A program made the translations under genes and the position numbers. From a candidate division TM6 bacterium UASB124 (GTDB lineage: Bacteria > Babelota > Babeliae > Babelales > RVW-14): a stretch of 5,669 bases of DNA. Positions within the stretch are counted from its first letter, which is position 1. Every line of letters begins with the position of its first letter. Shown piece by piece: positions 1 through 5,669 of the stretch. The stretch is from positions 1 through 5,669 of the forward strand of contig CAMBZK010000075.1 of the NCBI GenBank assembly GCA_945872225.1. Reading direction: 5' to 3'. The notes below the pieces were generated by a model that searched no databases, was not told the origin of the DNA, and worked only from the letters and a program-made list of their open reading frames with translations.

Positions 1-639
1 TGCATCAGCCTTGGTGCGCGTTGCAGCGCAGCGCTTGCTTTCAGAAGACGGTCAATTTCAACGGCATACTACCCTTTTGATTTTATCGCAACACCACTGC
101 ACGGATTACACATCCTGCTCAAAACAAAATTTAGATCATTTCTGAATAAGGGGCTCCTCAAACCAACGCGTAAAAACAACGCCTGGCTTGATCAAAACAC
201 CGACAGCCCCGACCAACAGAAACCAATGGCTAAAGCAGAGCAGATGGTTGTTGTCGAAAACAGCCTCACTGGATGCGAGTTTATTCACGACTTTAAAGAT
301 AACAAAATGAGCAATTATACTACCGTTGCCCAAAAATATCAGCGCCGCATTGACCGCTTTTACCGCACCATTGCCCAGGCAAAAAGGGTTTATTTTTTCC
401 GTACGTTTTTATCAAAGCAAGAAGCTGCCGATTTGCACGCATTGCTCCGTAGCCTTTTTCCTACAACTGATTTTACGCTAGTCGCCCCAACTTCCCCAGA
501 ACGCGCAAAGCAGCCATGGCGACTCGAAGGAGTTAAAGAATTTTTGATGTACAGCCCTGAAGAAAAACTGCCCGCATACAAAGTACATGGCAGCGGAGCC
601 GCCTGGGACCACATGTTTAAAACACTTAACTTGATTTAA
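1..639 (+). CDS. DUF1796 family putative papain-like cysteine peptidase (5' truncated)
   Basis: The frame is open from the first base to a TAA at 637-639, giving 212 residues with the start off the left edge. The ATG at 226 is only an internal Met (residue 76), because the family motifs lie upstream of it. Visible motifs, numbered from the window edge: SLGARC at residues 3-8, followed by an Arg-rich helix; PFDF at 25-28; FIHDF at 94-98; YQRRIDRF at 113-120; and the strand VYFFR at 130-134. This order (SLGxxC, PFD, HDF, YxRRIxRF, then a hydrophobic strand plus Arg) is the signature I know for DUF1796, annotated as putative papain-like cysteine peptidases. C8 and H96 are the natural candidate catalytic residues, but that is inference. 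Family members are usually a little over 200 residues, so probably only a few N-terminal residues are missing. No substrate or pathway is known to me. No signal peptide is visible in the part present. The stop overlaps the convergent rpiB stop. Confidence 0.72.
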   Translation, partial: CISLGARCSAALAFRRRSISTAYYPFDFIATPLHGLHILLKTKFRSFLNKGLLKPTRKNNAWLDQNTDSPDQQKPMAKAEQMVVVENSLTGCEFIHDFKDNKMSNYTTVAQKYQRRIDRFYRTIAQAKRVYFFRTFLSKQEAADLHALLRSLFPTTDFTLVAPTSPERAKQPWRLEGVKEFLMYSPEEKLPAYKVHGSGAAWDHMFKTLNLI

Positions 640-1067
640 ATGCCTTGACAGTCAAGTGTTGCAAGGCGCTCTTGGTAGCGACCACTTTTAAACTCAGCAG
701 CAAGCCAGGCATTAATAATTGCATACGCTTCTGCAGGCTGTAAAAAGTCCGCCGGCATGATCAACACATTGATCCCGTCATCTTCTTTTGCAACCGTTGC
801 TACGGCAGGGCTCCAACAGAGCCCTGCATAAATTCCCTTGTGTCTATTTGCAGCAATGCTCATGCCGATACCAGAACCGCAAAGCAGAATGCCTGCATCA
901 GTACGATGCTGGGCAACGTTGCTTGTCACAGCCGCCGCGTACGATGGATAATCTGAACGGGTAGCATCATGCGCCCCAATATCAAGCCAGTCGATGGCAC
1001 TAAAGTGCTCTTGAATAGCCTGTTTAAGTGCATACCCCCGGTGATCAGCCCCAATAGAAATCTTCAT
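636..1067 (-). CDS. rpiB: Ribose-5-phosphate isomerase B (RpiB/LacA/LacB family)
   Basis: This 143-residue protein has the usual RpiB length and should interconvert ribose 5-phosphate and ribulose 5-phosphate in the cytoplasmic pentose phosphate pathway. Family motifs run in order: GADHRGY at 6-12 with the conserved Asp8-His9 pair, DYPSYA at 39-44, ILLCGSGIGMSIAANR at 60-75 with the catalytic-loop Cys63, and GRYQER at 129-134 with Arg130 and Arg134 in the place of the phosphate-binding arginines. One oddity is that the usual ARxHNDANVL segment reads AKEDDGINVL at 93-102. The His-Asn pair (His99-Asn100 in E. coli numbering) is therefore replaced by Asp96-Asp97, and the following GAR is replaced by MPA. 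Activity or preferred sugar may differ. The ATG at 1065-1067 lies inside the upstream lipoprotein gene (23-nt overlap), with only a weak GGTGAG just before it, which suggests translational coupling. The TAA overlaps the DUF1796 stop by 4 nt. Confidence 0.93.
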   Translation of the reverse strand: MKISIGADHRGYALKQAIQEHFSAIDWLDIGAHDATRSDYPSYAAAVTSNVAQHRTDAGILLCGSGIGMSIAANRHKGIYAGLCWSPAVATVAKEDDGINVLIMPADFLQPAEAYAIINAWLAAEFKSGRYQERLATLDCQGI

Positions 1068-1734
1068 CGCTCACCAGTGTTTTTTTGTTAGGTTTCAGAT
1101 GCTCTTTATGCCACTGCAAAACCGCTTTACGCTTCGGTGAGCTCATCGTCAATGCAATTTTTTTAAACGACTGCTGTCCTAGTTTTACCGAAACAGCTGA
1201 TTCTATCGCAAATTTAACTAAGTAGCAGGTCTTGAAATTAACGCCACTCGCGCCAAAGAGCAGCTGGTATTCAGGATCAAGATCGCACTCTTTAACGCTT
1301 TCAGCCGGGATATTTTGTTGATCAACCGAAGCAAACATGGTCCATGCAGTTGCAGAGTCACCAAGGGTACCAGCGCCACGCTCACGAATATCAGCAAGCA
1401 CATAAAACGAGATCCAGTGCTTGTTTTCTTCTAGTTGGCGCTTGAGCAGCTCTTCTCGCCCATCTGCTGCCAAGCCACGTTTTTTTGCATACATCTGGAC
1501 ATACGAGGTACGCACATCGTCAGACAACCAAAGCGCATCAAACCCTGCCTTTGTCTCAAATTCCTCGTACACCGTTTTTGAGCGCTTGTAAGCATGAGCT
1601 ACGTCGCGATAGTCAGGCTCTTTTTCCGCTTGCGGAAATTCAGACTCAACCAAATCATAATATTTTATGCACCCACTCAACATTGCCATGCACATCAGCA
1701 CACTTGCTCGCCACACTATCACTCTCTGTTTCAT
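1045..1734 (-). CDS. Lipoprotein of unknown function
   Basis: This is a 229-residue protein. Its N-terminus is a lipoprotein signal: a basic start (K2, R4, R9), a hydrophobic stretch, and the lipobox LSGC ending at Cys22, where lipidation is expected. Residue +2 is Ile rather than Asp, which under the E. coli sorting rule would send it to the outer membrane; whether that rule holds here is unknown. The mature part is hydrophilic and charged, with a predicted-helical region at 43-118 rich in Lys, Arg and Glu. Two cysteines (150 and 170) could form a disulfide. I do not recognise a domain. The start ATG at 1732-1734 has AAAGAG at 1741-1746, six bases upstream, as ribosome binding site. It is the first gene of a two-gene unit with rpiB (23-nt overlap). 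It is divergent from a LolC/LolE-type permease that handles lipoproteins, which may be coincidence. Confidence 0.85.
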   Translation of the reverse strand: MKQRVIVWRASVLMCMAMLSGCIKYYDLVESEFPQAEKEPDYRDVAHAYKRSKTVYEEFETKAGFDALWLSDDVRTSYVQMYAKKRGLAADGREELLKRQLEENKHWISFYVLADIRERGAGTLGDSATAWTMFASVDQQNIPAESVKECDLDPEYQLLFGASGVNFKTCYLVKFAIESAVSVKLGQQSFKKIALTMSSPKRKAVLQWHKEHLKPNKKTLVSDEDFYWG

Positions 1735-1843
1735 TGCTATCTCTTTCAGTAATTTAAAATGCTCAATCTGCTAGACGCAGAGCACCAACCAATGGTAAGT
1801 TGTACCAGTGTTTCTCAGTTTAATCAAAAAATACTGTATTTTT

Positions 1844-3088
1844 ATGATGCCTCTCTCTTTTCACTTAGCCTGGCGTTATCTCACTCATGGCCACAACAAC
1901 ACGAGCATAAAGCACATGATGCGTATGTGTTTTGTTGGCATCATGATTGGCACCACGGCCCTTATGCTTACCTTAATCATTACCAACGGCTTTGAAGCAG
2001 TAATCAGCGAAAAAATTCGCGGCATCAATGCACCAATCACCATCAGCAGTCCTGGTCGACGCCTGCATGAGGCTAGCATTAAAGCTGCGCTCATGAAAGA
2101 CTTTGGCAATGATATTGCAGGGATCAGCGGCTCAAGCATAAAACAAGTTATTATTGACCATGCAGAAACGCAGACAATGGTCATGGTCCGCGGCATCACG
2201 CCAGCAAACGAAGCACAGGTCAGCTCACTCCCAGAGAAAATAGTACGCCCGCTGCCAAGCTCACCAAAAAATGTAGCTGCTCATTTTGCAAGGCTACTCA
2301 AACCAGATCAGCTGCTCATTGGCTACAAACTTGCTCACAACTTACGCCTCAGTGTTGGTGACGAGTGCACCATCATGATCCCCAAACCACGCAGCAAACA
2401 GCAGGTTAAGCTCGTTGCCCGTACGGTCACCATCAGTGGCTTTTTTAATGTTGGGCTTGAAGAATACGACAGCAATATGGCCTTTATCAATCACGAGACC
2501 CTTGATGCCTGGTTCAACGAAGAAGGTGTTGATCAGCTAGCCATCGCCCTGCGCTCAACCAGCCAATCAGTGCAAGACAAATTACTGCAACAGTTCAAAA
2601 AACGCTTGCCGCAGTTGAGCGTTAGCCCATGGCAAGAGCAATATCCCGCCCTGGTCGCTTCGCTCAAACTTGAAAAATATGTGATGTTTTTTGTGCTCGC
2701 GCTCGTCACGTTGGTTGCTTGCATGAACATGATTTCGCTGCTGTTTATGCAAATTGCCTACAAGCGGCGCGATATCGCCATCTTCAAAGCAATGGGGATG
2801 TCGTCCATGACCATTGGCGCTCTGTTTTTATGGATGGGCATGATCATTACCATCAGTGCCTCACTCATTGGGCTTGGCCTTGCCGCTACCGCCGGGTACT
2901 TACTGGAACACCACACGCGCATTGCGCTCCCTGATGTTTATTATGTTTCTTATTTGCCGGCACGGCTTGATTGGCATATTTTTCTAGTGGTTTTTATTAC
3001 CACCCTGCTTCTCGGTTTGCTCGCTACCTGGCTGCCGCTGCGCAACTTAAAGAGCTTGCACATTGTTGACGTGCTCAGAAATAGCTAA
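1844..3088 (+). CDS. LolC/LolE-family lipoprotein-releasing ABC transporter permease
   Basis: This 414-residue inner-membrane permease has the normal length for LolC/LolE. It should pair with the ATPase LolD to extract lipoproteins from the inner membrane and hand them to LolA. Domain order: the N-terminal FHLAWRYL motif (6-13), TM1 at about 27-47, a large periplasmic domain at about 50-275 containing SGFFNVGLEEYDSNMAFI (198-215), TM2 at about 278-300, the coupling loop YKRRDIAIFKAMGMS (306-320), TM3 at about 323-353, LPDVYYVSYLPARLDW (362-377), TM4 at about 379-398, and the C-terminal VDVLRNS. This is the classic FtsX-like layout. LolC and LolE cannot be told apart here, so no symbol is given. 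A GTG at 1808 would add 12 residues. I prefer the ATG at 1844 (or 1847) because family members begin shortly before the RYL motif; neither start has a good ribosome binding site. No lolD is in the window. The gene ends at a strong terminator. Confidence 0.92.
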   Translation: MMPLSFHLAWRYLTHGHNNTSIKHMMRMCFVGIMIGTTALMLTLIITNGFEAVISEKIRGINAPITISSPGRRLHEASIKAALMKDFGNDIAGISGSSIKQVIIDHAETQTMVMVRGITPANEAQVSSLPEKIVRPLPSSPKNVAAHFARLLKPDQLLIGYKLAHNLRLSVGDECTIMIPKPRSKQQVKLVARTVTISGFFNVGLEEYDSNMAFINHETLDAWFNEEGVDQLAIALRSTSQSVQDKLLQQFKKRLPQLSVSPWQEQYPALVASLKLEKYVMFFVLALVTLVACMNMISLLFMQIAYKRRDIAIFKAMGMSSMTIGALFLWMGMIITISASLIGLGLAATAGYLLEHHTRIALPDVYYVSYLPARLDWHIFLVVFITTLLLGLLATWLPLRNLKSLHIVDVLRNS

Positions 3089-3090
3089 GA

Positions 3091-3122
3091 AAAAAGGCCC
3101 CGAATTTTTCGGGGCCTTTTTT
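3091..3122. terminator. Bidirectional rho-independent terminator
   Basis: An inverted repeat with arms GGCCCCGAA and TTCGGGGCC surrounds a TTT loop. It is flanked by an A-tract on the left (3091-3095) and a T-tract on the right (3117-3122). It starts two bases after the stop of the plus-strand permease gene and lies 33 bases beyond the stop of the convergent minus-strand gene ending at 3156. Because both flanks are A/T tracts, it should work in both directions and serve both genes. Confidence 0.93.
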
Positions 3123-3155
3123 AATTTTAATCAAATAAATTAGAAGCGGTTTTGG

Positions 3156-3989
3156 TTACAGCCACTCGCGAATGGTATCAAAAAGATAATGAGCAGTCCA
3201 AGCAGTATTGGCCTTGATGCCATTGCCTGAATAAGCCGTTTCATTGAGGTAACCCATTGCCTGAGGAAACGCAGTATCCTGAACATACCCAGCAGCTTCC
3301 ATTGTTGCATTAACAAGCTCAGGAATAGAGTTTTTTACCCCGCTAACACCAGCGCTACCAATTTCTTTGCCGGCCGTCCAAAATGCACTACCGAATAGTT
3401 TACCCAATTCAGCAACAAACTCACCAACATAATTACCTACACCCACACCGTTGTTCATGTATCTGAAAAACTTGAGCCCATAGCTGGTCGCAACAACAAT
3501 AACAAATATTGATCCAGCATCCGCAGCTGTGTCTTTTGCTGTTTTAACAAACTTGCCAATAAAGGTTGGTTTCTCTTTTGCTTTTTTAGCATCAGCAGCT
3601 TTTTTCTTCATCTCTTCAAGAACATCTTTCCACATGGCTTCGTCAGCTTGCATTTTAGCAATCGATACCTGTGCTTTAAGATCAGCTAACTTTGCTTGAT
3701 TTAGATTAGTTGGCTGGACGTGCTGAACAGGTTTTGGCTTAGGTGGATTGTAGTACGGCATAAAATACATTGGTGGTTTGGCACCATCATCGTCATCATA
3801 AAGAGCAACTTCGTTATTGCCATTATTCATTAAGGCAAGTGGTGCTGAAAATGGCTCACCACCAGCTGGGAGCGCTGGCTTATTACCCATTTTTACAACC
3901 ACAGCTTTATTGACGTCCGGTGCTTTTGCAATAAGCATTGCGGTACCCGTGCAAAATACAAACAGCCCTACCAAGCGAGAAATATTCAT
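3156..3989 (-). CDS. Secreted or membrane-anchored protein of unknown function
   Basis: This is a 277-residue protein. I chose the ATG at 3987-3989 rather than the in-frame ATG at 3999-4001 because GGAGG (3995-3999) sits five bases upstream of it and overlaps the outer ATG. The N-terminus then reads as a signal peptide: Arg5, a hydrophobic core at 6-21, and an A-K-A cleavage site at 21-23. Then follow an acidic DDDD run (65-68), a Pro/Tyr/Lys linker (PPMYFMPYYNPPKPKP, 72-87), a charged Lys/Ala/Glu-rich stretch (about 96-140) that is probably helical or coiled coil, and a hydrophobic segment at about 158-172 that may span a membrane. The C-terminal third is Gly/Ala-rich and ends DTIREWL. No known domain or catalytic motif is visible. 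A 180-base gap with the terminator of the next gene separates it from its upstream neighbour, so it is probably its own transcript. Confidence 0.82.
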   Translation of the reverse strand: MNISRLVGLFVFCTGTAMLIAKAPDVNKAVVVKMGNKPALPAGGEPFSAPLALMNNGNNEVALYDDDDGAKPPMYFMPYYNPPKPKPVQHVQPTNLNQAKLADLKAQVSIAKMQADEAMWKDVLEEMKKKAADAKKAKEKPTFIGKFVKTAKDTAADAGSIFVIVVATSYGLKFFRYMNNGVGVGNYVGEFVAELGKLFGSAFWTAGKEIGSAGVSGVKNSIPELVNATMEAAGYVQDTAFPQAMGYLNETAYSGNGIKANTAWTAHYLFDTIREWL

Positions 3990-3994
3990 AGCAG

Positions 3995-3999
3995 CCTCC
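3995..3999 (-). promoter_or_regulatory. Shine-Dalgarno GGAGG that decides the start of the gene at 3989
   Basis: GGAGG on the minus strand lies five bases upstream of the ATG at 3987-3989 and forms part of an upstream ATGGAGG. A ribosome binding here would start at 3989, not at the longer in-frame ATG at 4001, which has no comparable site. The shorter start also gives a cleaner signal peptide. Confidence 0.75.
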
Positions 4000-4001
4000 A
4001 T

Positions 4002-4181
4002 TTAAGAGTAGCTCATTTTTGAGAAATAACTTTTTAACCTATGAACTCAGCTTAAAGGGAAGAAGGTGCGGTGTAAAACGCCCCCCAGTGCGATGTGTTG
4101 ACAAATAGAAAAAACCGCACAAAATTATGCGGTTTTTTCTATTAATGTTAGTTTATTCCAAGCAGTTAACTAAACAATTAT
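4002..4181. other. Intergenic region between two minus-strand genes
   Basis: These 180 bases hold the terminator of the gene ending at 4182 (at 4105-4142) and the leader of the gene starting at 3989. A run of six C (4081-4086) stands out. A weak minus-strand promoter-like pair is present, TTTACA (4072-4077) and TAAGCT (4049-4054) separated by 17 bases, but the -10 match is only three of six. I see no coding sequence or structured RNA here. Confidence 0.5.
4105..4142 (-). terminator. Rho-independent terminator of the gene at 4182-5009
   Basis: A perfect 15-bp inverted repeat (4105-4119 with 4128-4142) surrounds an 8-base loop. The GC-rich part is only CCGCA/TGCGG, extended by A6/T6 tracts and ATAG/CTAT ends. 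It lies about 40 bases past the stop of the minus-strand gene ending at 4182, so it should end that transcript. The symmetric A and T tracts mean it could also work on the plus strand, though no plus-strand gene reads into it nearby. Confidence 0.88.
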
Positions 4182-5009
4182 TTACCTGCGATGCTGAGGG
4201 TTCACTAGCGCCACACGAACAGGAGCAGGAGCGGGAGCAGCCGGAGCTCTATACTGCCACAATTTTTTAGCGGCTAAATAAGCAATTCCAGCAGTTGCAA
4301 GCGTCACGACAGGGACCATAACAGCTGGCACATAATTACCTTCTTGTTCAATCTTTGTATAAGCCTTCACAAACCGACCTGGCGTTCTGATCAAACTCCA
4401 CGTTGCCAAACCCAGAAAACCGGTAGCCGTAGGGCACTTAACCGTATTTTTAGCAAAGTTGCACAGGCCAGAAGCAAACCTACTAGCGGCATTAAGAGCG
4501 GTTCTAAGAGAAGCTACATTCATTGCTTTATAAGCACCAAAAGCAACTCCTGCTGTTGCAGCAGATATACCAAGTAGAGGACGGGAGCTTGGCAAAAAAA
4601 CAGCAGCAGCCGCACCAGCAACAGCTGGCACAGCAAGAGGATAACGAGACAACCCAGAGCAAGTTTTTTTGGCCATTGCCAATGCGCTTTCCTTCAAGCC
4701 AGACGCTCTTGTTGTAATCCTATCAAAAGTAGTTCTTGGACGTGCTTCAATTGCTGGATTGGTTGCCTCTGCAACTGCAGCAGCTGATCTTACTTGATCA
4801 ACAGGAATATTTGGACGTGCTTTAATTGCTGCATCGGTTGCCTTTGCAACTGCATCAGCTAATCTTACTTGATCAACAGCAATATCCGGAGCATCAACAA
4901 CCGGAGAAAATCTTGATGCTCGTCGTCCAGCTGGCGCCCCAGCATCCGCAGCATCCACAGGAACAAAAAAACCACACGTTACAGTAAGTATCAGTAATAA
5001 TTTTTTCAT
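4182..5009 (-). CDS. Ala-rich exported membrane protein with a tandem 25-residue repeat, unknown function
   Basis: This is a 275-residue protein. Of two adjacent ATGs I prefer the inner one (5007-5009), because GAGG at 5015-5018 lies five bases from it but only two from the ATG at 5012. The signal peptide is MKK plus a hydrophobic core, with cleavage likely after VDA (18-20). Two tandem 25-residue repeats follow, at 43-67 (starting IAVDQVRLAD) and 68-92 (starting IPVDQVRSAA), with 17 of 25 positions identical. Then come the block RPRTTFDRIT (90-99), hydrophobic segments at about 123-140, 144-162 and 227-247, and an Ala/Pro tail (255-263). Cysteines occur at 117, 183 and 192. No known domain is recognised. 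The repeat and the TTFD block recur in the gene just upstream, so the two are partial paralogues. No terminator is seen in the 58-base gap between them, so they may be cotranscribed. Confidence 0.82.
   Translation of the reverse strand: MKKLLLILTVTCGFFVPVDAADAGAPAGRRASRFSPVVDAPDIAVDQVRLADAVAKATDAAIKARPNIPVDQVRSAAAVAEATNPAIEARPRTTFDRITTRASGLKESALAMAKKTCSGLSRYPLAVPAVAGAAAAVFLPSSRPLLGISAATAGVAFGAYKAMNVASLRTALNAASRFASGLCNFAKNTVKCPTATGFLGLATWSLIRTPGRFVKAYTKIEQEGNYVPAVMVPVVTLATAGIAYLAAKKLWQYRAPAAPAPAPVRVALVNPQHRR
4734..4883 (-). repeat. Two tandem 75-bp coding repeats (25 residues each)
   Basis: The units are 4809-4883 and 4734-4808, read on the minus strand. Each encodes the pattern V-D-Q-V-R followed by an Ala-rich helix and A-R-P. 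The period is seen directly: TTGGACGTGC occurs at 4736-4745 and again at 4811-4820, 75 bases apart. A third related copy lies at 5590-5669 in the neighbouring gene. Confidence 0.9.
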
Positions 5010-5067
5010 CATAACCTCTATTTTTTTATAATCCCTACATTAACTATTTACAGAGCAAACCAGTGCG

Positions 5068-5669
5068 TTACTGAGCAGCAGAGAGATCATCAAGACGAAG
5101 TATTCTCTGAATCTGCTGAGGTGATAAATCTGATCGAGCAAGATCAGCTTCGAGCTGGTTGTATGCTTGCTGTGTGGCATCATCTGTTTTAGCTCTCTGA
5201 ATAGCTTTTTCATATTTATCCAAAGCACGCTCAACTTTTTGAGCTGGCGACATACCAAACATATATTTAAGGCTCTTAACTCCTCGAGCAGCCAACATTT
5301 GCAAATACGGTCTGCTGAGATAAAGACCACCAAAAATCATCAGCGCAGTAGTTGAACCCGTTGCCAATCTACACATCCGACTGTTCTCAAAAAAAATAGG
5401 TGTCACTCTCATCATTGTATCCTGAAAACAGCGTCTTACTGCGCCAGCGGTGAAAGCAACAAGGGCGGCGACAATCATAGTTTTGGGAACCATAGCTTTG
5501 TTGAAAAATGAACTGCGAGCAGGAGCCTGCTGAGTAACCGCATCTACCATCAAGGGAGACGCTATTCTTGTAATGCTATCAAAAGTAGTTCTTGGACGTG
5601 CAGCAATTGCTGCAATTGCTGCTTTGGTTGCCTTTGCAACTGCAGCAGCTAATTCTTCTTCATCAACAG
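5068..5669 (-). CDS. Ala-rich membrane protein sharing the repeat module, unknown function (5' truncated)
   Basis: The frame is open from the right edge to a TAA at 5068-5070, giving 199 complete codons with the start beyond the window. The TTG at 5551-5553 and ATG at 5548-5550 are internal (Leu39, Met40), because homology to the neighbouring gene continues upstream of them. Residues 1-38, numbered from the edge, carry a copy of the neighbour's repeat (VDEEELAAAV..., ending AARPR at 22-26), then TTFDSITRIAS (27-37). Two hydrophobic segments follow at about 63-77 and 102-118. The C-terminal part, about 140-199, is charged and helical (KVERALDKYEKAIQRAK at 144-160) and may form a coiled coil. 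Beyond the N-terminal module it does not obviously match the neighbour. Because the neighbour has a signal peptide before its repeats, one is expected off the edge here. No known domain is recognised. Confidence 0.75.
   Translation of the reverse strand, partial: VDEEELAAAVAKATKAAIAAIAARPRTTFDSITRIASPLMVDAVTQQAPARSSFFNKAMVPKTMIVAALVAFTAGAVRRCFQDTMMRVTPIFFENSRMCRLATGSTTALMIFGGLYLSRPYLQMLAARGVKSLKYMFGMSPAQKVERALDKYEKAIQRAKTDDATQQAYNQLEADLARSDLSPQQIQRILRLDDLSAAQ
5590..5669 (-). repeat. Third copy of the 25-residue repeat, with a 9-bp internal duplication
   Basis: This copy matches the units at 4734-4883 but carries an extra 9 bases: GCAATTGCT occurs twice in tandem (5603-5611 and 5612-5620), adding Ala-Ile-Ala in frame. 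The copy is cut by the right edge, and more units may lie beyond it. Confidence 0.85.

Noticed and set aside
226..639. A 137-residue gene starting at ATG 226.
   Set aside because: The frame is open to base 1, and the SLGxxC and PFD motifs of DUF1796 lie upstream of that ATG.
644..656. Palindrome CTTGAC-A-GTCAAG near the convergent stops, plus AACACTT/AAGTGTT arms at 621-660.
   Set aside because: The one-base centre makes a poor hairpin, there is no T-tract on either strand, and it lies in the rpiB C-terminal codons; not convincing as a terminator.
1485..1995. Short plus-strand open frames rich in His, Ser and Leu.
   Set aside because: They overlap the lipoprotein and permease genes in other frames and show low-complexity shadow composition.
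4098..4103. Perfect TTGACA on the plus strand.
   Set aside because: No suitable -10 follows at 16-18 bases, it runs straight into the terminator hairpin, and no plus-strand gene lies downstream.
4344..4717. Plus-strand open frames opposite the Ala-rich repeat gene, including a Gln-rich one.
   Set aside because: They are antisense readings of Ala-rich codons (GCA/GCT read as Q, L or C), have no ribosome binding site, and conflict with a gene that has a signal peptide, a Shine-Dalgarno and a terminator.
5026..5032. TATAAT-like sequence before the gene starting at 5009.
   Set aside because: The exact TATAAT is on the plus strand, where no gene follows. On the minus strand, TATAAA lacks a -35 at proper distance and would leave a leader of only about ten bases; the T-rich context makes chance likely.
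5068..5553. A 161-residue reading starting at TTG 5553.
   Set aside because: The same frame stays open to the right edge, and the upstream part matches the neighbouring gene's repeat and TTFD block, so the real start lies outside the window.

Overview
The window looks like a piece of a compact, host-associated Gram-negative genome. A LolC/LolE-type permease and a protein with a clear lipobox imply an outer membrane and lipoprotein sorting. Genes are tightly packed, with overlapping stops and a 23-nt overlap. Half of the window encodes secreted or membrane-anchored proteins that I cannot assign to any family. This style resembles reduced symbiont genomes such as Candidatus Dependentiae (TM6), but no marker gene is present and the placement is only a tentative inference.

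Layout: (1) 1-639, plus strand, the 3' part of a DUF1796 putative papain-like cysteine peptidase cut by the left edge. (2) 636-1734, minus strand, a two-gene unit: a lipoprotein of unknown function followed by rpiB (ribose-5-phosphate isomerase B). The two genes overlap, and the rpiB stop overlaps the DUF1796 stop. (3) 1844-3088, plus strand, a LolC/LolE-family lipoprotein-release permease divergent from the lipoprotein gene. It ends at a strong hairpin terminator at 3091-3122 that can serve both strands. (4) 3156-3989, minus strand, a secreted or membrane-anchored protein with a Pro/Lys linker and a coiled-coil-like stretch. (5) 4182-5669, minus strand, two adjacent genes (the upstream one cut by the right edge) encoding Ala-rich proteins with hydrophobic segments. 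Both carry the same roughly 25-residue helical repeat, so they share a duplicated module.

Functional links are limited. RpiB belongs to the non-oxidative pentose phosphate pathway. The permease would work with a LolD ATPase encoded elsewhere to move lipoproteins, possibly including the one encoded divergently beside it, towards the outer membrane. The three genes on the right form a cluster of exported proteins. Their repeat exchange, low complexity and lack of recognisable domains would fit envelope or host-interaction proteins, but no function is shown by the sequence. I see no RNA genes, CRISPR arrays, insertion sequences or phage genes.
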